Assembly: GCA_012800475.1 (NCBI GenBank)
Contig: JAAZJF010000308.1
Coordinates: 1-7,854, forward strand
Source of the DNA: Gammaproteobacteria bacterium
GTDB taxonomy: Bacteria > Pseudomonadota > Gammaproteobacteria > Pseudomonadales > Pseudomonadaceae
DNA length: 7,854 nt
Direction of reading: 5' to 3'
Of the stretch, positions 1 through 6,517 are shown piece after piece (position 1 is the stretch's first letter; every line of letters starts with the position of its first letter). Under the pieces are notes generated by a model. It did not search any database, was not told the origin of the DNA, and saw nothing but the letters and a program-made list of their open reading frames with translations. Both the position numbers and the translations under genes were made by a program.

Positions 1-25
1 AAACCCGCGTATAATTCGCGGGTTT
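1..25 (+). terminator. Inverted repeat, probable terminator of the gene upstream of ndk
   Basis: AAACCCGCG (1-9) and CGCGGGTTT (17-25) form a perfect 9-bp stem around a 7-base loop, TATAATT. The A-run before and T-run after a GC-rich core is the usual look of a bidirectional intrinsic terminator, though the T-run is only three bases before it breaks into AATCCTT. In Pseudomonas the gene ahead of ndk is usually iscX, so this would end the isc operon; that gene lies outside the window and the assignment is inferred. The repeat starts at the first base of the window, so the stem could extend further left. Confidence 0.6.
10..15 (+). promoter_or_regulatory. Candidate sigma-70 -10 box for ndk, inside the terminator loop
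   Basis: The hexamer TATAAT is a perfect match to the -10 consensus and would place transcription start near position 21-23, giving a leader of about 40 bases before ndk. The matching -35 region would lie before position 1 and cannot be seen. There is no extended -10 TG motif, since the preceding bases are GCG. A weaker alternative is TTATAA at 31-36. The call rests on one short motif in the right place. Confidence 0.35.
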
Positions 26-60
26 AATCCTTATAAACACTTAATTCACTGGAGTTCTAC

Positions 61-492
61 ATGACTGTTCAACGTACATTCTCAATCATCAAGCCTGACG
101 CAGTTGCAAAAAACGTTGTTGGCGAAATCGTTTCACGTTTTGAAAAAGCGGGTTTACGTGTTGTTGCCTCTAAAATGGTACAACTGTCAGCACGTGAAGC
201 AGGCGGTTTCTACGCTGAGCACAAAGAGCGTCCTTTCTACAACGACCTCGTAAGCTTTATGACTTCAGGTCCTGTTATCGTTCAGGTTCTAGAAGGCGAA
301 AACGCTATCGCAGCCAACCGTGACCTGATGGGCGCAACCAACCCTAAAGAAGCAGCTGCTGGCACTATCCGTGCTGATTTCGCAGTATCTATCGATGAAA
401 ACGCTGTACACGGTTCTGATTCAGAAGCCGCTGCTGCACGTGAAATTTCATACTTCTTCGCAGCAACTGAAGTATGTGACCGTATCCGTTAA
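61..492 (+). CDS. ndk: Nucleoside diphosphate kinase
   Basis: This is a complete 143-residue Ndk, the same length as the E. coli enzyme. The cytoplasmic enzyme moves the gamma phosphate of ATP to nucleoside diphosphates by a ping-pong mechanism through a phosphohistidine, balancing NTP and dNTP pools. The active-site motif NAVHGSDS is present with the catalytic histidine at residue 117. The N-terminal RTFSIIKPDAV carries the nucleotide-contacting Lys11, and FMTSGPV and the GATNP loop are intact. The ATG start is supported by GGAG at 51-54, six bases upstream. Codon choice looks like that of a highly expressed gene (many CGT, AAC, TTC and GCT codons) and differs by eye from the genes that follow. 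The next gene, rlmN, starts 28 bases after the stop. Identification is certain. Confidence 0.98.
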   Translation: MTVQRTFSIIKPDAVAKNVVGEIVSRFEKAGLRVVASKMVQLSAREAGGFYAEHKERPFYNDLVSFMTSGPVIVQVLEGENAIAANRDLMGATNPKEAAAGTIRADFAVSIDENAVHGSDSEAAAAREISYFFAATEVCDRIR

Positions 493-520
493 TAACGGGT
501 AGGTAAATAAAGGTGAATCC

Positions 521-1633
521 ATGACAACTGTAACTGAAAAAGTTAATTTACTTGGCTTAACGCGCGAGCAACTGATTGAGTTTTTTGCCTCGATTGGTGA
601 GAAAAAGTTTCGTGCCGACCAGGTTATGAAGTGGATTCACCATTTTGGTGTTGATGATTTTGCGGCGATGAGCAACGTCAGTAAAGTTTTGCAAGAAAAG
701 TTGGCTGCGTGCGCTGAAATTCGTGGTCCGGAAATTGTCAGCCAAGATATTTCGAGCGACGGCACCCGCAAATGGGTGGTGCGTGTTGCTTCGGGCAGTT
801 GTGTTGAAACTGTCTATATACCCCAAGGTACGCGCGGTACCTTATGTGTTTCCTCGCAAGCCGGTTGCGCGCTTGATTGCAGCTTTTGCTCAACGGGTAA
901 ACAAGGTTTTAATAGTGATTTGACCTGCGCTGAAATTATTGGCCAAGTCTGGATTGCTTCCAAATCATTTGGTTCGGTTCCTGCCACCGCTGAACGCTCT
1001 GTAACGAACGTCGTGATGATGGGGATGGGTGAGCCGTTACTCAATTTTGATAATGTTGTTGATGCCATGAAAATCATGCTCGATGACTTAGGTTATGGTA
1101 TTTCCAAGCGGAAGGTGACGCTATCAACGGCTGGTGTCGCGCCGATGATTGATAAACTCGGTGAGCATATTGATGTGTCGCTGGCTTTATCTTTGCACGC
1201 ACCCAATGACGCTTTGCGCAATACCTTAGTGCCAGTGAATAAAAAGTACCCGTTAAATGTAGTACTTGATGCCTGTAAGCGCTATGTCGCGCAGTTGGGT
1301 GAAAAACGCTACTTAACAATTGAGTACACTTTACTTAAAGATATTAATGACTTGCCTGAACATGCTGAGCAGTTGGTTGAGTTGTTAAAAGATGTGCCCT
1401 GCAAGGTGAACCTGATTCCGTTTAATCCGTTCCCTCATTCAGGTTATGAGCGCCCGAGTAACAATGCTATTCGTCGCTTTCAAGATACCTTGCATCAGGC
1501 TGGCTATAGTGTGACAGTGCGCATGCCGCGCGGCGAAGATATTGATGCTGCTTGTGGTCAACTGGTTGGGCAGGTTGAAGACCGTACACGCCGTAGTGCA
1601 CGTTATATTGCGGTGCGTCAACTCAATAGCTAA
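521..1633 (+). CDS. rlmN: Dual-specificity 23S rRNA/tRNA adenine-C2 methyltransferase (radical SAM)
   Basis: This 370-residue protein belongs to the RlmN/Cfr radical SAM family. RlmN methylates C2 of A2503 in 23S rRNA and of A37 in a subset of tRNAs, affecting decoding accuracy. The 4Fe-4S motif CxxxCxxC is C116, C120 and C123 in GCALDCSFCSTGKQG. The SAM-contacting GEP motif is at 170-172 (MGMGEP). The C-terminal cysteine that forms the methylated and covalent intermediates is C345 in GEDIDAACGQL, and E96 in CVETVYIP is the likely active-site acid. The N-terminal accessory domain spans about residues 8-65. The MRGED context and the housekeeping location favour RlmN over the C8-methylating resistance enzyme Cfr. 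AGGTGA at 511-516 supports the ATG start. It follows ndk by 28 bases and may share its transcript. Confidence 0.97.
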   Translation: MTTVTEKVNLLGLTREQLIEFFASIGEKKFRADQVMKWIHHFGVDDFAAMSNVSKVLQEKLAACAEIRGPEIVSQDISSDGTRKWVVRVASGSCVETVYIPQGTRGTLCVSSQAGCALDCSFCSTGKQGFNSDLTCAEIIGQVWIASKSFGSVPATAERSVTNVVMMGMGEPLLNFDNVVDAMKIMLDDLGYGISKRKVTLSTAGVAPMIDKLGEHIDVSLALSLHAPNDALRNTLVPVNKKYPLNVVLDACKRYVAQLGEKRYLTIEYTLLKDINDLPEHAEQLVELLKDVPCKVNLIPFNPFPHSGYERPSNNAIRRFQDTLHQAGYSVTVRMPRGEDIDAACGQLVGQVEDRTRRSARYIAVRQLNS

Positions 1634-1674
1634 ACCCAATACTGTGTTGATTGCTCAACCGTATGTCGAGCTTA

Positions 1675-1679
1675 AAGGA
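1675..1679 (+). promoter_or_regulatory. Ribosome binding site that fixes the pilF start
   Basis: AAGGA sits seven bases before the ATG at 1687. No comparable motif precedes the upstream in-frame TTG at 1651 or ATG at 1663. A second ATG follows directly at 1690, so the start could be one codon later. Confidence 0.75.
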
Positions 1680-1686
1680 CGTGGAG

Positions 1687-2442
1687 ATGATGGTACGTGC
1701 GCTACTTTTAGTGATTTATTGCAGTCTCTTGACCGCCTGTATATCGAGCGGCGGTTCAGCCTCTTTACGCAGCAGTGAAGGCCGTAATGAAGCCCGCGAT
1801 GCGTATATTCAGCTGGGCATAGGTTACTTGCAGCAAGGCATCAATGAACAAGCCAAAGTCCCCTTACAAAAAGCCTTAGATATTGACCCTCATAGCGCCG
1901 ATGCTCATGCGGCTTTAGCTTTAGTGTTTCAAAATGAAATGGAACCTGAATTAGCCAGCAAGCATTTTCATAAGGCTTTAGCCCAAGGCAAAAACACGCG
2001 CATACAAAATAATTACGGCAGTTTTCTGTATGAGCAAGGTGACTACAAAGCAGCGTATGAGCAGTTTGCTAAAGCCACTGAAGATACAATGTATGTCGGG
2101 CGCTCGCGAGTGTTTGAAAGCATGGGCTTAACTGCATTGCGCTTAGAAGATGAGCCTTTAGCAATGCAGCATTTCGAGCGTTCTTTGCGTTTAAATCCAC
2201 GCCAGCCGCGCGCATTATTAGAAATGGCTTCACTTTCATATGAGCGCCGTGAATATGTGCCGGCGAAACAGTATTATGAGTTGTTTTTACAACAGAGCGA
2301 ACACTCAGCGCGCAGCTTATTATTGGGTGTGCGTTTAGCAAAAATATTTCAAGATCGTGATCAGGCAGCTAGTTTAGGCCTGCAGCTTAAGCGCTTGTAT
2401 CCTGCTAGCGCTGAGTACACAGAGTATCAATCGGAGCAGTGA
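1687..2442 (+). CDS. pilF: Type IV pilus pilotin lipoprotein with TPR repeats (PilF/PilW)
   Basis: From the ATG at 1687 this is a 251-residue lipoprotein, about the length of P. aeruginosa PilF. It begins with a short positively charged segment and a hydrophobic stretch ending in the lipobox LTAC, so Cys18 would be lipidated and the protein sorted to the outer membrane. The rest is a row of tetratricopeptide repeats: about residues 36-68, 69-102, 103-136, 138-171 and 172-204, with a weaker helical end. PilF is the pilotin that carries the PilQ secretin to the outer membrane and supports its oligomerisation. The identity rests on the lipobox, the TPR layout and the rlmN-rodZ location. The frame is open back to a TTG at 1651, but that start would bury the signal peptide and lacks a ribosome site. 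The stop overlaps the rodZ start by one base. A non-piliated host would leave the role open. Confidence 0.9.
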   Translation: MMVRALLLVIYCSLLTACISSGGSASLRSSEGRNEARDAYIQLGIGYLQQGINEQAKVPLQKALDIDPHSADAHAALALVFQNEMEPELASKHFHKALAQGKNTRIQNNYGSFLYEQGDYKAAYEQFAKATEDTMYVGRSRVFESMGLTALRLEDEPLAMQHFERSLRLNPRQPRALLEMASLSYERREYVPAKQYYELFLQQSEHSARSLLLGVRLAKIFQDRDQAASLGLQLKRLYPASAEYTEYQSEQ

Positions 2443-2444
2443 TG
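2433..2444 (+). promoter_or_regulatory. pilF stop / rodZ start junction with embedded ribosome site
   Basis: GGAG at 2433-2436 lies in the last codons of pilF, five bases before the rodZ ATG at 2442. The pilF TGA (2440-2442) and that ATG share one base as TGATG, a typical termination-reinitiation arrangement. A GTG at 2439 is in frame, but it is only two bases from GGAG and is less likely to be the start. Confidence 0.75.
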
Positions 2445-3428
2445 AGTGATGCATCCCAAGCGGTAGACACAACACAGATGGTGGTGGGCGGTATCTTGCG
2501 TGATGCACGTATCAGCGCCGGCATCAGTGTGTCTGAAGTCGCTAATAAATTGAATTTAACCGCTCAAGCAGTTGAAGCAATTGAGCACAATCAGTATGAA
2601 CGTTTGCCTGGGTTGACTTTCGCTCGAGGCTATATTCGCAGTTACGCCAAACTGTTGGGCTTGGATAGTAACGAACTGGCGCAGCATTTTGATCGGCAGA
2701 TGGGTCAGAGTTTACCGCCCAAGTCGGTAAAAAGTGTTGATCAGGTGCGAGAGTCGCGCCGTGTATCGCGCGGTATGTTGCAGTTTAGTGTGTTTTTTGT
2801 GTTCTTAATTGTATTGGGCGCTTTGTATTATGCCTGGCAGGTCTTTAACAGTCCTGAAACAGCAACACATAATCAGGCTGCGGTGTTTGAGCGTGTCGAA
2901 GTTGAGCGCGCCGATGGTTCTGTGCATGTGCAAACACTGGATGAGCCTGAGGATCAAGCTGTCGCTGCTGCGTTAGATAATGCAACGCTGGTGAGTTTAC
3001 AAGATCAGTTGTTATCCGAAATGAATGAGGCTCAAGCTGTGGCTGATGAAGACGCTACTGAGACACCTGCTGAGACTGAAGACGACGCAGCAGCAGCGGA
3101 TACGACACAGAGCAGCGATGCTACAGACCACAATATAACTGAGCAAAGTGCACAACCTGAGCAAACCAAGGTTGAAGTGGCTCCAGGCATGGGTGATCTG
3201 CAGTTGAGCTTTGAGAACGATTGCTGGCTGCGTATTGTCGATGCGAACGGTAAAGAAGTGGCCAGCGGTATTCAGCGCGGCGGTGAAACGCTGCATGTTA
3301 CGGGTAAAGCTCCACTGGACGTACACTTAGGTTACGCGCGCGGTGTGGGTGTTATTTATAATGGCGAATCGGTCGATATCAGTTCGGCGATTCGTGGTGA
3401 AACTGCCAGAATCAAACTGGGCCAATAA
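2442..3428 (+). CDS. rodZ: Cytoskeleton protein RodZ (HTH, one membrane span, periplasmic DUF4115 domain)
   Basis: This 328-residue bitopic inner-membrane protein links the MreB actin filament to the elongation machinery that keeps cells rod-shaped. Residues about 16-75 form the Xre-like helix-turn-helix domain (GGILRDARISAGISVSEVA through FARGYIRSYAKLLGLD), which in RodZ binds MreB rather than acting as a classic repressor. A basic stretch (RESRRVSRG) precedes a hydrophobic membrane segment at about 114-135, giving the expected cytoplasm-in topology. A long polar linker, rich in Asp, Glu, Ala and Thr at about 195-240, leads to the C-terminal beta domain at about 250-328, which begins GDLQLSFENDCWLRI. 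Domain order and location between pilF and ispG make the call firm. The linker is the variable part of the family. Translation is probably coupled to pilF. The ispG start lies two bases after the stop. Confidence 0.95.
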   Translation: MSDASQAVDTTQMVVGGILRDARISAGISVSEVANKLNLTAQAVEAIEHNQYERLPGLTFARGYIRSYAKLLGLDSNELAQHFDRQMGQSLPPKSVKSVDQVRESRRVSRGMLQFSVFFVFLIVLGALYYAWQVFNSPETATHNQAAVFERVEVERADGSVHVQTLDEPEDQAVAAALDNATLVSLQDQLLSEMNEAQAVADEDATETPAETEDDAAAADTTQSSDATDHNITEQSAQPEQTKVEVAPGMGDLQLSFENDCWLRIVDANGKEVASGIQRGGETLHVTGKAPLDVHLGYARGVGVIYNGESVDISSAIRGETARIKLGQ

Positions 3429-3430
3429 TT

Positions 3431-4540
3431 ATGCATGGACAATCTTTAATTAAACGTCGTATCTCACGAAAAATTTATGTCGGCTCAGTGGCTGTAGGTG
3501 GTGATGCCCCGATCAGCGTACAAAGCATGACCAATACTGACACCTGTGATGTGGATGCTACAGTTGCACAGATCTTGCGCTTAGAGGATGCCGGTGCTGA
3601 TATCGTACGCGTATCCGTGCCTGATATGCAGTCTGCTGAAGCCTTTGGCCTGATCAAAAAACGAGTGAATGCGCCTTTGGTGGCGGATATCCATTTTGAT
3701 TACCGTATTGCCTTACGTGTGGCTGAGCTGGGTGTTGATTGTTTGCGTATCAATCCCGGTAATATCGGCAATGAAGCGCGCGTTAAAGCGGTGGTGGATG
3801 CGGCGCGTGATCGCGGTATCCCTATTCGCATTGGTGTTAATGCCGGCTCGTTAGAGAAAGACTTGCAAAAGAAATACGGTGAGCCGACGGCTGAGGCTTT
3901 AGTTGAGTCAGCCTTGCGCCATGTTGAGCATCTTGATCGCCTCAATTATCCAGATTTTAAAGTCAGCGTAAAAGCCTCTGATGTGTTTATGGCAGTGGCG
4001 GCGTATCGCCAATTAGCTCAAGTTATCGAGCAGCCTATTCATCTTGGTATTACCGAAGCGGGCGGCTTACGCTCGGGGACAGTGAAGTCTGCTGTGGGTT
4101 TGGGCATGTTACTCGCTGAAGGAATTGGTGATACGTTGCGAGTATCCTTAGCTGCCGACCCTGTTGAAGAAATTAAAGTGGGCTTTGATATTTTAAAATC
4201 ATTAAAGCTGCGCTCTAGGGGCATTAACTTTATTGCGTGCCCCAGTTGCTCACGCCAAAACTTTGATGTGGTGAAAACCATGAACGAGCTGGAAGTGCGG
4301 CTTGAAGATTTGTTGGTCCCATTGGATGTGGCTGTGATTGGTTGTGTGGTCAATGGCCCAGGTGAAGCGAAAGAAGTGCATGTAGGCTTGACTGGCGGTT
4401 CACCAAACTTGGTGTATATCGATGGTAAACCGGTGCAGAAATTGAACAATGACAATTTAGTGGATCAGTTAGAAGGACTGATTCGCAAGCGTGCCAGTGA
4501 GAAAGTTGCAGCTGAGGCTGCGCTGATTGTACGCAGTTAA
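3431..4540 (+). CDS. ispG: 4-hydroxy-3-methylbut-2-en-1-yl diphosphate synthase (IspG/GcpE)
   Basis: IspG catalyses the penultimate step of the MEP isoprenoid pathway, reductive ring opening of 2-C-methyl-D-erythritol 2,4-cyclodiphosphate to HMBPP, using electrons from flavodoxin or ferredoxin. The protein has 369 residues against 372 in E. coli and aligns almost throughout from memory. The N-terminal TIM-barrel signatures VQSMTNTDT, ADIHFDYRIAL, RINPGNIG and GVNAGSLEKDL are intact, as are KVSVKASDV and GITEAGG. The 4Fe-4S ligands fall at the same numbers as in E. coli: C270 and C273 (IACPSCSRQ), C305 (GCVVNGPGE) and E312. The ATG is two bases after the rodZ stop. No good ribosome site is visible before it (only CTGGG in the end of rodZ), so coupling to rodZ translation is likely. 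hisS follows after 16 bases. Confidence 0.98.
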   Translation: MHGQSLIKRRISRKIYVGSVAVGGDAPISVQSMTNTDTCDVDATVAQILRLEDAGADIVRVSVPDMQSAEAFGLIKKRVNAPLVADIHFDYRIALRVAELGVDCLRINPGNIGNEARVKAVVDAARDRGIPIRIGVNAGSLEKDLQKKYGEPTAEALVESALRHVEHLDRLNYPDFKVSVKASDVFMAVAAYRQLAQVIEQPIHLGITEAGGLRSGTVKSAVGLGMLLAEGIGDTLRVSLAADPVEEIKVGFDILKSLKLRSRGINFIACPSCSRQNFDVVKTMNELEVRLEDLLVPLDVAVIGCVVNGPGEAKEVHVGLTGGSPNLVYIDGKPVQKLNNDNLVDQLEGLIRKRASEKVAAEAALIVRS

Positions 4541-4545
4541 TCATC

Positions 4546-4550
4546 AAGGA
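4546..4550 (+). promoter_or_regulatory. Ribosome binding site that fixes the hisS GTG start
   Basis: AAGGA in the 16-base ispG-hisS gap lies six bases before GTG at 4557. This supports the GTG over the longer in-frame TTG at 4527, which lies inside ispG and has no such site. Confidence 0.8.
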
Positions 4551-4556
4551 ATATTT

Positions 4557-5861
4557 GTGAGTAAACCACTACAAGCCATTCGCGGCATGAATGATATTTT
4601 GCCAGAGCAGACACCGCTGTGGCGTTATTTTGAAAAGACCGTGGCCGAACTGCTCGATGGTTATGGCTATCGCCAAATTCGTATGCCGGTTGTTGAGTTC
4701 ACCGAACTGTTTCGCCGTTCTATTGGTGAAGTAACCGATATTGTGGAAAAGGAAATGTACACTTTTGCTGACCGCAATGGTGATTCATTGACTTTGCGTC
4801 CAGAAGGCACGGCCAGCTGCGTACGCGCTGTGCTGGAGCATGGCTTAGCCGGTAGCGGACAGGTGCAAAAACTCTGGTACCAAGGCCCGATGTTTCGTCA
4901 CGAGCGTCCGCAAAAAGGTCGCTACCGCCAGTTTCATCAAATTGGTGTTGAAGCATTTAACTTAGCTGGCCCCGATGTAGATGCTGAGTTGATTGTGTTG
5001 ACTTGGCGCCTTTGGAAAAAAATAGGCATCAGCGAACATGTGACTTTAGAGCTCAACAGCTTAGGCACATCAGCATCGCGTGTTGTGTATCGTGAAGCTT
5101 TGGTTGAGTATTTGCAGGCCCGTCACGATCAGTTGGATGAAGACAGCCAGCGTCGTGTCTTGACCAATCCGCTGCGGGTTTTGGATTCTAAGTCTGCGCA
5201 AACACAAGCCTTATTGGCTGATGCGCCACAACTGGCTGACTATTTGGATGAAGCATCGCGCGCACACTTTGCGGGCTTAAGGGCGCGTCTCGATGCAGCT
5301 GGCGTACCTTATGTGATTAACCCACGCTTAGTGCGCGGTTTAGATTATTACAGTGAGACAGTATTTGAATGGGTCACCGATCAGCTCGGTGCTCAAGGTA
5401 CAGTGTGTGCCGGTGGCCGTTACGATGGCTTGGTTGAGCAAATGGGCGGGCGGGCGACACCCGGTGTTGGTTTTGCCATGGGTATTGAGCGCTTGATTTT
5501 AATGCTGGAGACACTGCAGCAAATCCCTAGCGAATTATCCCGACAGGTCGATGTCTATTTCTGTGCATTTGGCGAAGCAAGCGAGCTGGCTGCGTTGAGC
5601 TTAGCTGAACAATTGCGTGACGCTATACCTGGTGTGCGGCTGCAAGTGAATGCGGGCGCAGGTAGTTTTAAAAGCCAGTTTAAAAAAGCTGACAAAAGTG
5701 GCGCATTGTATGCCTTAATACTGGGCGAAGATGAGTTACAGTCTAAAACCGTTGCGATTAAACCGCTGCGTACTGACGCTGAGCAGCAGTCGGTCGCGTG
5801 GGATGCTTTAAGTGAGCATATACAAAGCAGCCTGCAACACGACGCATCATTGACTAAATAG
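4557..5861 (+). CDS. hisS: Histidine--tRNA ligase (class II)
   Basis: HisRS charges tRNA-His using ATP, in the cytoplasm as a homodimer. With the GTG start at 4557 the protein has 434 residues and begins MSKPLQAIRGMNDILP, matching the family N-terminus. The class II motifs are in order: motif 1 around residues 55-70 (FRRSIGEVTDIVEKEMYTF), motif 2 around 112-134 (MFRHERPQKGRYRQFHQ), and motif 3 around 303-313 (GVGFAMGIERL). The histidine-specific segments LVRGLDYY (Arg260) and AGGRYDGL are intact. The C-terminal anticodon-binding domain runs from about residue 329 to 422. The protein is about ten residues longer than E. coli HisS, mostly at the C-terminus. The longest frame starts at TTG 4527 and would add ten residues (MYAVNHQGIF) not expected in the family. 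Its TAG stop shares bases with the yfgM ribosome site. Confidence 0.97.
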   Translation: MSKPLQAIRGMNDILPEQTPLWRYFEKTVAELLDGYGYRQIRMPVVEFTELFRRSIGEVTDIVEKEMYTFADRNGDSLTLRPEGTASCVRAVLEHGLAGSGQVQKLWYQGPMFRHERPQKGRYRQFHQIGVEAFNLAGPDVDAELIVLTWRLWKKIGISEHVTLELNSLGTSASRVVYREALVEYLQARHDQLDEDSQRRVLTNPLRVLDSKSAQTQALLADAPQLADYLDEASRAHFAGLRARLDAAGVPYVINPRLVRGLDYYSETVFEWVTDQLGAQGTVCAGGRYDGLVEQMGGRATPGVGFAMGIERLILMLETLQQIPSELSRQVDVYFCAFGEASELAALSLAEQLRDAIPGVRLQVNAGAGSFKSQFKKADKSGALYALILGEDELQSKTVAIKPLRTDAEQQSVAWDALSEHIQSSLQHDASLTK

Positions 5862-5864
5862 GAG
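5860..5864 (+). promoter_or_regulatory. yfgM ribosome binding site overlapping the hisS stop
   Basis: AGGAG at 5860-5864 overlaps the hisS TAG (5859-5861) and lies seven bases before the yfgM GTG at 5872. A terminating ribosome would therefore cover the yfgM initiation region, which favours coupling of the two genes. Confidence 0.7.
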
Positions 5865-5871
5865 TCTCAGC

Positions 5872-6516
5872 GTGAGTGATTACACTGAAGAAGAACAGAT
5901 TGCGCAGATTAAAGAATGGTGGCAACGCAATGGTAAGCCACTGTTAGCCGGTGGTGCATTAGCGCTAGTGATTGTTTTTGGTTGGAAAGGTTGGCAGAAG
6001 CATCAAGTCACTCAAGCTCAGGCATCGTCAGTGTTATATCAGCAGTTGCTGGATGTCACACTTGTGCCTAATGAGCAGGTTGATGCACAGCAAGTCGCCA
6101 AGCTTCTGGCTGAGATGAAAAAAATCAACGATAGCAGTGCTTACACTCAATATGCTGCTTTGTTAGCGGCAAAAGTCGCCGTTGATAGTCAGCAGCTTGA
6201 TGATGCGCAACTGGAACTCAACGCTGTATTGGCCAATCCTGCGAATGCGACATTGGCAGAGTTGGCACGCCAGCGTTTAGCGCGAGTGTTGTTAGCACAA
6301 GAGAAAGCTGAGCAAGCCTTGGCTTTGTTGGATGCGAAAGTTGATCCTGCATTTATTGCCACACGTGAAGAGTTGCGCGGTGATGCATTGGTTGTTTTAG
6401 AGCGCCCAGCTGAAGCTAAAGCAGCCTATCAGCAAGCTCAACAGGCGTTATCCTCTGAAGCAGCGGCAGGTAACTTATTAATGAAACTCGATAACCTAAG
6501 TGAAAAGGATGCCTAA
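5872..6516 (+). CDS. yfgM: YfgM, inner-membrane ancillary subunit of the SecYEG translocon
   Basis: This is a 214-residue single-span protein, close in size to E. coli YfgM (206). The short cytoplasmic N-terminus (MSDYTEEEQIAQIKEWWQRNG) is the family signature. It is followed by a membrane segment at about residues 22-40 (LLAGGALALVIVFGW) and then a periplasmic alpha-helical part with TPR-like repeats (DUF2133/TPR_21 type) that is rich in Ala, Leu and Gln. In E. coli YfgM associates with SecYEG and the chaperone PpiD and helps hand exported proteins to periplasmic chaperones; that function is carried over by family, not shown here. The position between hisS and bamB is the conserved one. The GTG start is supported by AGGAG at 5860-5864. 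The bamB ribosome site lies in its last codons. Confidence 0.93.
   Translation: MSDYTEEEQIAQIKEWWQRNGKPLLAGGALALVIVFGWKGWQKHQVTQAQASSVLYQQLLDVTLVPNEQVDAQQVAKLLAEMKKINDSSAYTQYAALLAAKVAVDSQQLDDAQLELNAVLANPANATLAELARQRLARVLLAQEKAEQALALLDAKVDPAFIATREELRGDALVVLERPAEAKAAYQQAQQALSSEAAAGNLLMKLDNLSEKDA
6503..6509 (+). promoter_or_regulatory. Ribosome binding site favouring a TTG start for bamB
   Basis: AAAAGGA inside the 3' end of yfgM lies eight bases before TTG at 6518. The alternative in-frame starts, GTG 6500 and ATG 6509, have no suitably spaced purine-rich site, and the ATG overlaps this motif. Confidence 0.6.
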
Positions 6517-6517
6517 C

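Noticed and set aside
521..1633. Possibility that the radical SAM gene is Cfr, a resistance methyltransferase
   Set aside because: Cfr shares the cysteine motif and the C-terminal cysteine, but the sequence reads like proteobacterial RlmN and sits in the conserved ndk-pilF location.
1634..1686. A promoter in the rlmN-pilF gap (TTGATT near 1647 with TATGTC downstream)
   Set aside because: The two hexamers are poor matches and too close together, so I do not call a promoter.
1542..1778. Plus-strand open frame of 78 codons bridging rlmN and pilF
   Set aside because: It overlaps the conserved end of rlmN and the pilF signal peptide in another frame and shows no ribosome site or familiar motif.
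2442..2670. Helix-turn-helix at the start of rodZ as a transcription factor
   Set aside because: The membrane span and C-terminal DUF4115 domain that follow make it RodZ, whose HTH binds MreB.
4039..4455. Open frame of 138 codons on the minus strand inside ispG
   Set aside because: It lies entirely opposite a strongly conserved enzyme, its product is rich in Ser, Thr and Pro with no recognisable domain, and it has no supporting context. It is a shadow of the ispG reading frame.
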